This document shows, piece after piece, positions 54,778 through 64,000 of a stretch of DNA of 64,000 nucleotides (position 1 is its first letter; the number at the start of each line of letters is the position of its first letter). The position numbers were made by a program, and so were the translations under genes. The stretch lies in NCBI RefSeq assembly GCF_002812705.1, contig NZ_CP025030.1:2108001-2172000 (forward strand), given 5' to 3'. The notes beneath the pieces were generated by a model. It was not told where the DNA came from. It saw only the letters and a program-made list of their open reading frames with translations, and made no database searches. The stretch comes from Achromobacter spanius. GTDB taxonomy: Bacteria; Pseudomonadota; Gammaproteobacteria; Burkholderiales; Burkholderiaceae_B.

Positions 54778-56184
54778 ATGCTCGATAACCTAACTCAACG
54801 CCTTTCGCGTGTCGTCAAGACGCTGCGCGGTGAAGCCCGCCTGACCGAGGCCAACACCCAGGAGATGCTGCGCGAAGTGCGCATGGCGCTGCTGGAAGCC
54901 GACGTGGCGCTGCCCGTCGTGCGTGAATTTGTCGCCCGCGTGAAGGAAAAAGCGCTGGGTGAAGAAGTGGCCGCCAGCCTCAGCCCGGGCCAAGCCCTGG
55001 TCGGCGTCGTCCACAAGGAACTCACCGCCCTGATGGGCGGCGACCTGGGCGCCGATTCCAACGAACTGTCGCTGGCCGTGCAGCCGCCCGCCGTCATCCT
55101 GATGGCCGGCCTGCAAGGCGCGGGTAAAACCACCACCACCGGCAAGCTGGCCCGCTGGCTGTCCGAAGGGCAGCACACGCAGCACGGCCGCAAGACCGGC
55201 AAGAAGAAAGTGCTGGTGGTGTCCGCCGACGTCTATCGTCCCGCCGCTATCGACCAGCTGAAAAGCGTGGCCGCGCAGGTCGGCGTGGACTTCCTGCCGT
55301 CTGACCCCAGCCAGAAACCCGAAGACATCGCGCGTGGCGCGGTGGACCATGCGCGCCGTCATCACTACGACGTGCTGATCCTGGACACGGCCGGCCGCCT
55401 GGGCATCGACGAAGCCATGATGCGCGAAATCCGCGCGCTGCATGACCTGGTCAAGCCGGTGGAAACGCTGTTCGTGGTGGACGCCATGCAGGGCCAGGAC
55501 GCGGTCAACACCGCGCGCGCCTTCGCGGACGCGCTGCCCCTGACGGGTGTGGTGCTGACCAAGCTGGACGGCGACGCCCGTGGCGGCGCGGCCCTGTCTG
55601 TGCGCCACGTTACCGGCAAGCCGCTGAAGTTTGTCGGCGTGTCCGAAAAGCTGGACGGGCTGGAACCGTTCTACCCCGACCGCATGGCGCAACGGGTGCT
55701 GGGCATGGGCGACATCGTGTCGCTGGTCGAGCAGGCGCAGAAGAACATCGACATCGCCGATGCGCAAAAGCTGGCGGCCAAGATCAAGTCGGGCAACAAG
55801 TTCGACCTGAACGATTTCCGCGAACAGCTAGGCCAGGTGAAAAAGCTGGGCGACATGGGTTCGCTGCTTGAAAAGCTGCCGGCCCAGTTCCAGCAGGCCG
55901 CAGGCCAGTTGCAAGGCGGCCAGGCCGAAAAGCAATTGCGCCGCACGGAAGGCATCCTGAATTCCATGACGGCCGCCGAACGCGCCAAGCCCGAGCTGAT
56001 CAAGGCGTCGCGCAAGCGCCGCATCGCGACAGGTTCCGGCGTGCCGGTCCAGGAGGTCAACCGCCTGCTGGCTCAGTTCGAGCAGATGCAGGGGATGATG
56101 AAGCAGATGAAGAAGGGCGGCATGGCAAAGATGATGCGCGCCATGGGCGGCATGAAGGGGCTAGGCCGTTTTGGAATGAAGTAG
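54778..56184 (+). CDS. ffh: Signal recognition particle protein Ffh
   Basis: A 468-residue SRP54 GTPase. The N domain is followed by the G domain: ILMAGLQGAGKTTTTGKLA (G1, about residue 102-120), VLVVSADVYRPAAIDQLK, DVLILDTAGRLGIDEAMM (G3) and VVLTKLDGDARGGAALS (G4). A methionine-rich M domain ends in QMQGMMKQMKKGGMAKMMRA. It binds signal peptides and 4.5S RNA at the ribosome. There is a run of ten residues, STQHGRKTGKKK-like, in the G domain (QHTQHGRKTGKKKVLVVSA), typical of Burkholderiales. Confidence 0.98.
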   Translation: MLDNLTQRLSRVVKTLRGEARLTEANTQEMLREVRMALLEADVALPVVREFVARVKEKALGEEVAASLSPGQALVGVVHKELTALMGGDLGADSNELSLAVQPPAVILMAGLQGAGKTTTTGKLARWLSEGQHTQHGRKTGKKKVLVVSADVYRPAAIDQLKSVAAQVGVDFLPSDPSQKPEDIARGAVDHARRHHYDVLILDTAGRLGIDEAMMREIRALHDLVKPVETLFVVDAMQGQDAVNTARAFADALPLTGVVLTKLDGDARGGAALSVRHVTGKPLKFVGVSEKLDGLEPFYPDRMAQRVLGMGDIVSLVEQAQKNIDIADAQKLAAKIKSGNKFDLNDFREQLGQVKKLGDMGSLLEKLPAQFQQAAGQLQGGQAEKQLRRTEGILNSMTAAERAKPELIKASRKRRIATGSGVPVQEVNRLLAQFEQMQGMMKQMKKGGMAKMMRAMGGMKGLGRFGMK

Positions 56185-56347
56185 GGCCCCCACGGTGCGC
56201 GCACTATGTGCGCTTCCTGCCCCCCAAGGGGGCTTTTTTCCCCTTGGGGCGGCCCGGCGGGAAAAAGGGCCCCCACGGCGCGCGCACTGCGTGCGCTTCC
56301 TGCCCCCCGAGGCGGCTTTTTTCCCTTGGGGCGGCCCGGCGGGAAAA
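56184..56347. repeat. Tandem duplication of an 80-bp terminator-like unit after ffh
   Basis: Two copies (56184-56266 and 56267-56347) of a unit beginning GGGCCCCCACGG and ending GGCGGCCCGGCGGGAAAAA, about 93 percent identical by eye. Each holds GCGCGCACT-x-GTGCGC and CCCCAAGGGGGCTTTTTT-type hairpins able to stop transcription. This is a common repeat of Bordetella and Achromobacter gene ends. Confidence 0.9.
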
Positions 56348-56354
56348 ATCCGCT

Positions 56355-56384
56355 AAAAAAATGGCCAGACATTGCGTCTGGCCA
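56355..56384 (-). terminator. Terminator of the LysM gene
   Basis: TGGCCAGAC, five bases and GTCTGGCCA form a perfect 9-bp stem; seven A precede it on the plus strand (a U run for the minus strand). The rest of the gap to 56472 shows no gene. Confidence 0.92.
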
Positions 56385-56472
56385 AGCAATCGCGGCAGGC
56401 AGGGGGCGCCGTGCCGCGACACAATCCGGAAAACGCATGGGTGTTCTCCGGCTTGTCGAGTTCAATGACCGC

Positions 56473-56919
56473 TTACGCCGCCGGCGGAATGCGCAGCACC
56501 TGGCCCGGGTAGATCTTGTCCGGGCTTGTCAGCATCGGCTTGTTGGCTTCGAAGATCAGCGTGTTCTTCGCGCCCTGGCCCTTGCCGTACTGCGCTTCGG
56601 CAATCTTCCACAGGTTGTCGCCCTTTTGCACCGTGTACATCTTGGCTTCGGGCGTCGCCTGCTTCACCTTCAATTGGTTGTCCACCGCCGCCACGCCCAC
56701 GGTGTTGCCTAGCGCCAGCGAAATCTTCTCGGCGTCTTCCGTGCTGAGCGCCTCGCCAGCCACCGTGACCTTGTCGCCATCCACCGAGATTTGCAGGCCA
56801 TCCGCGTTCAGGCCGTGCTTATCCAACTCTTTCTTCAACTCGTCCGCTGTAGCGGCCTTGGCCTCGCTGGCGCCGAAGAGCTTTTCGCCTACATCCTTGA
56901 TGAAATTGAGCAGACCCAT
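56473..56919 (-). CDS. BON and LysM domain protein, Kbp/YgaU-like
   Basis: A 148-residue cytoplasmic protein, one shorter than E. coli Kbp (YgaU). A short amphipathic N-terminus (MGLLNFIKDVGEKLFG) is followed by a BON-like domain (ISVDGDKVTVAGEALSTEDA, about 40-90) and a LysM domain (MYTVQKGDNLWKIAEAQYGK, about 92-145). Kbp binds potassium in E. coli (family knowledge). Monocistronic with a strong terminator. Confidence 0.92.
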   Translation of the reverse strand: MGLLNFIKDVGEKLFGASEAKAATADELKKELDKHGLNADGLQISVDGDKVTVAGEALSTEDAEKISLALGNTVGVAAVDNQLKVKQATPEAKMYTVQKGDNLWKIAEAQYGKGQGAKNTLIFEANKPMLTSPDKIYPGQVLRIPPAA

Positions 56920-56962
56920 AGTGTTTCCTTTATCTATGTTGCGGTGAGAAAACGAAGTGCGA

Positions 56963-57280
56963 TCAGGGCGCGCGGCCCACGAACATCTTGCGTACGATGC
57001 CGGCAATCAAGGTCAGCACGGCACCACCCACGCCGCCGCCCACCACACTACCCGCTATCGCTGAAAGGTCCATCCCCGTGTTGGCCGCCGTGGCGGCGCC
57101 CGCCCCGGCGCTGATCATGGGCGCCAGCCACGAGCCACCCGCCAAGCCGCCGATGGCGCCCGCGATGGTGTTGCCCAGCGGGCCCAAATTGAACTGCTGG
57201 AGCATTTTTCCCAGTCCATTCCCGCTCGCTGCGCCAGCAACGAGCTGGATGAGAAGATTGATGATGACCGCGGTGTTCAT
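56963..57280 (-). CDS. Small glycine-rich membrane-associated protein
   Basis: A 105-residue protein rich in Gly and Ala: MNTAVIINLLIQLVAGAASG, GPLGNTIAGAIGGLAGGSWL, then VVGGGVGGAVLTLIAGIV and a basic end RKMFVGRAP. It contains glycine-zipper-like helices and may insert into or line a membrane. AAGGAGG lies correctly before ATG 57280. I do not recognise a function. Confidence 0.8.
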   Translation of the reverse strand: MNTAVIINLLIQLVAGAASGNGLGKMLQQFNLGPLGNTIAGAIGGLAGGSWLAPMISAGAGAATAANTGMDLSAIAGSVVGGGVGGAVLTLIAGIVRKMFVGRAP

Positions 57281-57604
57281 GATGCCTCCTTGCCCCGATG
57301 GGGCGATGTGCAACGCTAGAACAACAACACGACAACCTACAACGCCAGCAGCAACGATTATTACTCGCGTATTCGCCGCGAGACGAGGGGGTATCGTGTA
57401 ACAGGTTGCTAGCTGCTTGGCAGACTACGCAACAATGCTCGTCACTTCGCAGGGCGTGTCGGACGGCAAACGCAAACCGCATCGGGCGCGGGATGTCATG
57501 CGTAGCGACGTGGTGCGCAATGCCATGAAAAAGGCCGCTGAACTGACAGCGGCCTTTGCGGTTGCGGCGCCGGTTCGCGCCGCGAGGGATGTGGATAACG
57601 GCGA
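57281..57604. other. Intergenic region, no gene seen
   Basis: Between the thiS stop and the glycine-rich protein gene. Only the thiS terminator (57530-57557) and short A/C-rich repeats (ACAACAACACGACAAC at about 57320) are visible. The open frames present have no family pattern. Confidence 0.7.
57530..57557 (-). terminator. thiS terminator
   Basis: AAAGGCCGCTG and CAGCGGCCTTT form an 11-bp stem with a six-base loop; two further A before it on the plus strand give a U-run for minus-strand transcription. Confidence 0.88.
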
Positions 57605-57805
57605 TCAGCCGCCGCCCACCGCCACCACGATTTCGATCTGGTCGCCGTCGGTGAGCGTGGTCTGTTCGTGCTGGCTCTTGGGCACGATCTCGCCATTGCG
57701 TTCCACCGCTACGCGCTTGCCGGCATAGCCCAGCGTTTGCAGCAGTTCAATCACGGTGGTGTCCAAGGGAAATTCGCGCGCGTCGCCATTCAGGGTGATG
57801 TGCAT
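57605..57805 (-). CDS. thiS: Sulfur-carrier protein ThiS
   Basis: A 66-residue ubiquitin-fold protein that carries sulfur for the thiazole of thiamine. The beta-grasp text ITLNGDAREFPLDTTVIELL and the C-terminal VAVGGG, with the thiocarboxylate-forming GG end, are diagnostic. Start ATG 57805. The usual partner thiG is not adjacent: downstream is a terminator, upstream is pip. Confidence 0.92.
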   Translation of the reverse strand: MHITLNGDAREFPLDTTVIELLQTLGYAGKRVAVERNGEIVPKSQHEQTTLTDGDQIEIVVAVGGG

Positions 57806-57816
57806 GTCAGGTGTCC

Positions 57817-59594
<1,778 letters not shown>

Positions 59595-59730
59595 AGCCCC
59601 GAATTGTAGTGGCAGGTGCGGCGGGGCGGAGTCGGCCGGACGGACTAAATTGGGGACGCATTTAATTCCGAAGGCCGATACCGTCGAAAACGCACGCAAA
59701 AATCACCCCTGGAATCTGAAAATCCCGCGC

Positions 59731-59736
59731 TATAAT
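59731..59736 (+). promoter_or_regulatory. -10 element of the tRNA-Gly promoter
   Basis: A perfect TATAAT 43 bases upstream of the tRNA. The -35 region is weak (CCTGGA at 17 bases), so only the -10 is called. Confidence 0.65.
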
Positions 59737-59778
59737 CATCGGCTGTGCCCCGGCCCCGCGCTGCGGCACGACACCCGA

Positions 59779-59852
59779 GCGGGTGTAGTTCAATGGTAGA
59801 ACGGCAGCTTCCCAAGCTTCATACGAGGGTTCGATTCCCTTCACCCGCTCCA
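59779..59852 (+). tRNA. tRNA-Gly(CCC)
   Basis: A 74-base tRNA with encoded CCA. The acceptor arms are GCGGGTG/CACCCGC, the D-loop text TTCAATGGTAGAA, anticodon loop TTCCCAA (CCC), and T-loop GTTCGATTC. The anticodon stem GCAGC/GCTTC has one C-U mismatch. Its 3' end is a typical integration target. Confidence 0.95.
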
Positions 59853-59997
59853 CTTCAGTTTCCCAGTACTTCCACAGTGGTCCAGAAACTACTGATTTAT
59901 AAGGTTTTTACTTAAAAATCAGTCCAGCAAGATCTACTGAGATCCTCTAAGAGCCAAGGCTTTTAAGGCCACTTTTAAGGCCATCTATTTCCGAATC

Positions 59998-60717
59998 TCA
60001 CACAACCGAAATCTTGTCGGTAAGGTTCTGCTGCATATAGGCGAGAAAACGACGCTGAAACAGCATCGTGTGCTCGTGCGCCGCATGCTCGGCTTCGTCG
60101 GCCTTGCGCGCGGCAATGGCGTTGATGATTTCGTCGTGGTCGCGCCCCAGTCGCGTGGAGGTGCTGGCGGTGCTGGCGGTGCTGATGATGTAGTCGAAAT
60201 GCAGGTGCAGCAGGCGTTGTCCCTCACCAAGCAGTTTTTCGTAGTAGCTGATGAAGTACGGGTTTCCCCCCGCTTCGGCGATCGTCATGTGGAACGCCTT
60301 GTTGGTCTCGGACATCGCCTGGAAGTCGCCGCTACTGACCGCTTCCAGATAGACCGCGTCGGCCTCGCGGATCCGCGCCAGGTCCTCATCGGTGCGCTGC
60401 AGCGCCGCCAACCGGGTGACAGCCCGTTGAATCAGGTCGAGGGCGGAAATGTAGTTGGGGAACTCCTCGATCGCGAAGGGTGTGACCAGGGTCGCGCGGT
60501 TCGGCAGGATGGTTACCAGCCCTTCGCTGATCAGACGGGCCAGCGCATCGCGTACGGGAGAACGGGAAAGACCGAACTGGGCGGCCAGCGACACCTCGTC
60601 CAGAGGCATGCCGGGCTTGAGTTTCAGCGTCAGGATCTGCTTGCGCAGTTCCTCGTAGATGTAGCGGCCGCCATGGCGTTTCGCAGCACCCGCCGTTTCA
60701 GTCGTTTCTTTGCTCAT
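59998..60717 (-). CDS. GntR-family regulator (FadR/FCD type)
   Basis: A 239-residue regulator. The winged helix is YIYEELRKQILTLKLKPGMP followed by LAAQFGLSRSPVRDALARL, and the FCD domain has HMTIAEAGGNPYF and HEHTMLFQRR metal-histidine motifs. A 9-bp repeat codes STASTASTST in the effector domain, close to a metal-binding histidine segment. It lies 72 bp from the racemase-family gene on the same strand; it probably controls this operon. Confidence 0.9.
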   Translation of the reverse strand: MSKETTETAGAAKRHGGRYIYEELRKQILTLKLKPGMPLDEVSLAAQFGLSRSPVRDALARLISEGLVTILPNRATLVTPFAIEEFPNYISALDLIQRAVTRLAALQRTDEDLARIREADAVYLEAVSSGDFQAMSETNKAFHMTIAEAGGNPYFISYYEKLLGEGQRLLHLHFDYIISTASTASTSTRLGRDHDEIINAIAARKADEAEHAAHEHTMLFQRRFLAYMQQNLTDKISVV

Positions 60718-60788
60718 AGGGACATTTTCTCTGCAGTACGCGCTGGCCAGATGGTCGGCGCGCAACTTTAACACCGGCCCCGGCCCAC

Positions 60789-61811
60789 TTAGAACCCGTC
60801 CCCCCAGGTATCGCTCAGCATGAACCCCGCGGCCAGCGGATCGTCAGGATCGACACCGATCTGATGCAGGCCATACACCCAGGCGCGCCCGGTGATGCGC
60901 GGCAGCACCGCCGCCTTGCCGCCGACATCCGTCAGCCCCAGCAACTCGACCTGAAACTCTCCGCCGATGGTAGAGCGCGACGTCAGGCGATCCCCCGGCG
61001 CAACCAGCCCGCGCGCGCTCAGGGTCGCCAGATTGGCCGAGCTGCCAGTGCCACAGGGCGAACGGTCGACCCGCCCGGGCGGCAAGGTGGTACAGGTCTG
61101 GTAAGTGCGAGCGTCGAGCCGGTTGCGGAACATCACATAGGCCACCTCGTCGAGTTCCTTGAACAACGGGTGACGCACCTTGATCTGCTGGTTGATCAGC
61201 GTCTTCAAGCGCACGCCCTGGGTCGCCAGCGCCCGGGCATGCTCCGGGGCAATGCTCAGCCCGACCTGGTCCACATCGACCAGGGCGTAATACACCCCGC
61301 CAAAAGCGATATCCGCCATCAGGGTTCCGAACTCCGGCGTCTGGATCGGCGAGTCCAGGTGCTCGACGAAGGACGGCACCATGTCCAGCGACACGCTCAG
61401 GCAGCGCCCGTCCTCGCACTGCGCCCGCGCGGTGACCAGCCCGGCCGGCGTGTCCAGCACCACGGTGGTCACAGGCGACTCAATCGGCAGCATCCCCAGT
61501 TCCAGCAAGGCGGTCACCACGCAGATGCAGTTGCTGCCGGACATGGGGTGCGCCTTGTCCGATTGCAACACGATGAAGCCGGCCTGGGCCTCCGGACGGG
61601 TCGGCGGTAGCAGCAGGTTCACCGACATCTGCAGGCAGCCGCGCGGCTCCAGCACCACCAGTCGTCTCAGGCTGTCGTCGACTTCATTGATGTAGTTCAT
61701 CTTGTCGAGCATGGTCTTGCCGGGGATATCGATGACCCCACCGGTGATGACCTTGCCGATCTCACCCTCGCAGTGCACGTCGGCCAGTTGCAGCGTCTTT
61801 TTCCAGCGCAT
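60789..61811 (-). CDS. Proline racemase superfamily protein (hydroxyproline epimerase or dehydratase type)
   Basis: A 340-residue member of the PrpF/proline racemase fold. The first active-site loop is HPMSGSNCICVVTALLELG, with Ser where proline racemase has Cys; the second is VDRSPCGTGSSANLATL with Cys. The Ser/Cys pair is typical of the trans-3-hydroxyproline dehydratase / 4-hydroxyproline epimerase group rather than proline racemase (family knowledge). AAGGAG precedes ATG 61811. The operon mates are an aldehyde dehydrogenase and a D-amino-acid oxidoreductase, consistent with hydroxyproline use. Confidence 0.85.
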   Translation of the reverse strand: MRWKKTLQLADVHCEGEIGKVITGGVIDIPGKTMLDKMNYINEVDDSLRRLVVLEPRGCLQMSVNLLLPPTRPEAQAGFIVLQSDKAHPMSGSNCICVVTALLELGMLPIESPVTTVVLDTPAGLVTARAQCEDGRCLSVSLDMVPSFVEHLDSPIQTPEFGTLMADIAFGGVYYALVDVDQVGLSIAPEHARALATQGVRLKTLINQQIKVRHPLFKELDEVAYVMFRNRLDARTYQTCTTLPPGRVDRSPCGTGSSANLATLSARGLVAPGDRLTSRSTIGGEFQVELLGLTDVGGKAAVLPRITGRAWVYGLHQIGVDPDDPLAAGFMLSDTWGDGF

Positions 61812-61822
61812 GGCGGGCTCCT

Positions 61823-63304
61823 TTACTTGATGTACCAGCCCCACGGCTGCTGGCTGTCATAGCGGGTGATCTGCTTGGTTTCCAGGTAGTTGTTCAACCC
61901 CCACTCCCCCAGTTCGCGACCGATACCGCTCTGCTTGTAGCCGCCCCAGGGGGCTTCGGTAAAGGTCGGTTGCGAGCAATTGATCCAGACGATGCCGGCG
62001 CGCAGGCGGCGAGCCACCCGCTCGGCACGCGGCAGGTCGCGCGACATCACTGCCGCCGCCAAGCCGAAGCGCGAGTCGTTGGCGCTGCGCAGGGCCTCGG
62101 CCTCGTCGTCGAAAGGCCGCACGCAGACCACCGGGCCGAAGATCTCCTCGCTCCAGATCCAGCTGTCCTGCGGCACATCGGCGAAGATCGCCGGGGTCAG
62201 GAAGTAACCCTTTTCACAGTTCGCCGGACGTGTCCCGCCCGTCAGCAGCGTCGCCCCCTCCTCCTGGCCTCGGGCGATGGCGTCGAGCACCTTGTCATAC
62301 TGGCCGCGACTCACCAGCGGACCGAGCAACACCCCTTCGTCCATACCGTTGCCGATGCTCAGGCTCCGGGTCTGCTCGACCAGGCGCTTGAGCAATGGCT
62401 CGTACAGCCCACGCTGCACCAGGACCCGCGAGGTGGCCGAACACACTTCGCCCTGGTTCCAGAAAATCCCGAACATGATCCATTCGACCGCCGCCTCGAT
62501 ATCACTGTCGTCGAAGATGATGAACGGCGACTTTCCCCCCAGCTCCAGGCTGATGTTTTTGATGTCCCGCGCCGCCGCTTGCATGATCCGGCTGCCAGTC
62601 GGCACGCTGCCTGTAAAGGCCAGCTTGTCGATCCCTGGATGCTCGCTCAGCGGTGCGCCGGCCTGTGCGCCGAGGCCGGTGACGATATTCAGAACTCCGG
62701 CAGGCAGGCCCGCCCGATGGGCGATATCCGCCAGTTCCAGGGCGGTCAGCGGCGTCAGCTCGGACGGCTTGAGCACCATGCAGCAACCAGCAGCCAGGGC
62801 CGGGGCGACCTTCCAGGCCGCCATCAGCATCGGGAAGTTCCAGGGAATGATGGCCCCGGCGACGCCCACCGGCTCCTTGCGCGCAATGGAAGTGAAGCGC
62901 TCGTCGGCAAGCGCCACGCTCTGCTCGCGATGGCCGTCCAGGTCGTCGGCCAGATCGGCGTAGAAATCGAAGCAGCCGGCCGTATCGCCAATGTCCCACA
63001 GCGCTTCGGACAAGGGCTTGCCGTTATCGCGCACCTCGAGCTCGGCGAGCTGCTGCTGGCGTAAACGAATGCCGCTGGCGATCGCCCGGAGGATGGTCGC
63101 CCGCTCCGCACCGCTCATGTGCGGCCATGGGCCTTCGTCGAAAGCGCGGCGCGCGGCCCTTACCGCCAGGTCGACATCTTCCGCCGTCGCCGCGGCGACC
63201 TGGGCGATCACCGACTCATGGCTGGGGTCGAGCGTATCGAAGGTGCCGCCGAGCCTCGGGCGAACCCACTGGCCGTCGATGTAGAGGTGATCATAGGATT
63301 TCAT
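61823..63304 (-). CDS. Aldehyde dehydrogenase (betaine-aldehyde type)
   Basis: A 493-residue NAD(P)-dependent dehydrogenase. EPVGVAGAIIPWNFPMLMAA and GSVPTGSRIMQAAA bind cofactor, LELGGKSPFIIFDD holds the general base glutamate, and NQGEVCSATSRVLVQRGLY has the catalytic cysteine. SWIWSEEIFGPVVCVRPFDD and WGGYKQSGIGRELGEWGL are later landmarks. In a hydroxyproline pathway it would oxidise alpha-ketoglutarate semialdehyde. Start ATG 63304 overlaps the oxidoreductase stop by four bases. Confidence 0.92.
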   Translation of the reverse strand: MKSYDHLYIDGQWVRPRLGGTFDTLDPSHESVIAQVAAATAEDVDLAVRAARRAFDEGPWPHMSGAERATILRAIASGIRLRQQQLAELEVRDNGKPLSEALWDIGDTAGCFDFYADLADDLDGHREQSVALADERFTSIARKEPVGVAGAIIPWNFPMLMAAWKVAPALAAGCCMVLKPSELTPLTALELADIAHRAGLPAGVLNIVTGLGAQAGAPLSEHPGIDKLAFTGSVPTGSRIMQAAARDIKNISLELGGKSPFIIFDDSDIEAAVEWIMFGIFWNQGEVCSATSRVLVQRGLYEPLLKRLVEQTRSLSIGNGMDEGVLLGPLVSRGQYDKVLDAIARGQEEGATLLTGGTRPANCEKGYFLTPAIFADVPQDSWIWSEEIFGPVVCVRPFDDEAEALRSANDSRFGLAAAVMSRDLPRAERVARRLRAGIVWINCSQPTFTEAPWGGYKQSGIGRELGEWGLNNYLETKQITRYDSQQPWGWYIK

Positions 63305-64000
63305 GCGTGGCCTCCCAAAAGGCTGAAGCGCTTGGCGCTGAAGGGGCTCAAGTCCTGGGCCGGCGCGCGGCCGGCCACCAGGTCGGCGATGAGCCGCCCG
63401 GTCGTGGCGCCCAGGGTCAGGCCGAGCTGGCCGTGGCCGAAGGCCATGCATACGTTGCCCAGGCGGCGGCTGCGATCGATCACCGGCTTGGTGTCAGGCA
63501 GGAACGGCCGATAGCCGACCCCGTACTCGATGTTTTCCAATTGCAGTTGCGGCAGGATCTTTCGTGCCTTCTCGAGAATGATCTCGGCACGCTTGAAGTT
63601 GGGTTCGGCGTTCGGGCTGGCGAACTCGATGGTGCCGCCGATCTGCAGGCCTCGGGTCATTGGGCTGAAACAGAAGCCGCCATCGGCGTAGATCACCGAG
63701 TGGCGGAGCTCCACCCCCGGCGCGGGCAACAACACCTGGTAACCGGCGATCCCGGCCAGCGGCACCTGCGCGCCGATTTGCTGGAAAAACTGACGCGAGC
63801 CCGTGCCCGCGGCGATCACCACATAGTCGGCTGCGTAGCGGTCACCGTTGCTCAAGGTCACGCCGGCGGCGCGGTCAGCCATTTCATCGATGCCCTTGAC
63901 CTGGCCTCGTACGCGCACGCCACCCTGATCGATCAGGCTTTCTGTCAGCGCGGCGATAAAGCCTTCGGTATCGCTGACCGCGTGCCAGTCCGGAAACAAC
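63301..64000 (-). CDS. FAD-dependent D-amino-acid oxidoreductase (DadA-like), 3' part
   Basis: The visible 232 residues are the C-terminal half of a DadA/DAO-type flavoprotein; the N-terminal FAD fold lies beyond the right edge. Landmarks are VVIAAGTGSRQFFQQIGAQV, GLQIGGTIEFASPNAEPNFK and the end VCMAFGHGQLGLTLGATTGR. It may oxidise D-hydroxyproline formed by the racemase-family enzyme. The stop overlaps the aldehyde dehydrogenase start. Confidence 0.88.
   Translation of the reverse strand, partial: LFPDWHAVSDTEGFIAALTESLIDQGGVRVRGQVKGIDEMADRAAGVTLSNGDRYAADYVVIAAGTGSRQFFQQIGAQVPLAGIAGYQVLLPAPGVELRHSVIYADGGFCFSPMTRGLQIGGTIEFASPNAEPNFKRAEIILEKARKILPQLQLENIEYGVGYRPFLPDTKPVIDRSRRLGNVCMAFGHGQLGLTLGATTGRLIADLVAGRAPAQDLSPFSAKRFSLLGGHA

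Overview
The window is high-GC chromosomal DNA from a member of the Alcaligenaceae, most probably Achromobacter or a close Bordetella relative. This rests on a complete aerobic nicotinate (nic) cluster, a Bug-type solute-binding protein, the ffh / CcsA-like / PP0621-type neighbourhood, and a general betaproteobacterial gene style. The genus call is inference from gene content; no ribosomal RNA is present.

Layout. 1-6.8 kb: start of a beta-keto acid cleavage enzyme gene, ppiC, an unusual UvrD-like helicase with a DUF5710-like tail, an amino-acid ABC binding protein and a FUSC-family membrane protein. 5.8-10.1 kb: a LysR regulator divergent from an amidohydrolase / MFS / GAF operon. 10.2-23.2 kb: the nic cluster. 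The minus-strand operon nicE-nicD-nicX-nicF ends with a complete molybdopterin subunit; the plus-strand operon is nicC-nicA-nicB-nicT; nicR lies convergent. Together they convert nicotinate to 6-hydroxynicotinate, 2,5-dihydroxypyridine, N-formylmaleamate, maleamate, maleate and fumarate. The cytochrome-bearing NicB has only a decayed molybdenum domain, so the active site appears to sit on the separate 784-residue protein.

24.5-30.2 kb is an accessory patch of remnants and orphans: an IS407-type element joining two truncated genes, small exported proteins, an SRAP-family remnant and a TacT-like GNAT gene with a small upstream ORF. It ends at tRNA-Leu. 30.5-34 kb: a purine permease and htpG with a sigma-32-like promoter. 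34.1-35.7 kb: a hipBA module behind three operators spaced exactly 49 bp apart. 35.7-42.4 kb: an acyl-CoA operon (ADP-forming acyl-CoA ligase, acryloyl-CoA reductase-like protein, two acyl-CoA dehydrogenases, Bug protein), with two tandem IclR genes divergent. 44.4-46 kb: an MFS exporter and an orphan antitoxin with a perfect 22-bp palindrome. 46.1-51.9 kb: the galactonate (dgo) operon with a divergent IclR regulator.

51.9-52.2 kb holds a striking nested inverted-repeat element with four exact-length 29-bp repeats. 52.2-59.9 kb is housekeeping: GST, ampD, a CcsA-like protein, ffh, a Kbp/LysM protein, thiS, pip, trmB and tRNA-Gly(CCC). 60-64 kb is a hydroxyproline/D-amino-acid type catabolic operon (GntR, proline racemase family, aldehyde dehydrogenase, FAD oxidoreductase), cut by the right edge. 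Start codons were chosen from ribosome-binding sites, overlaps and usual family length; no database search was run.
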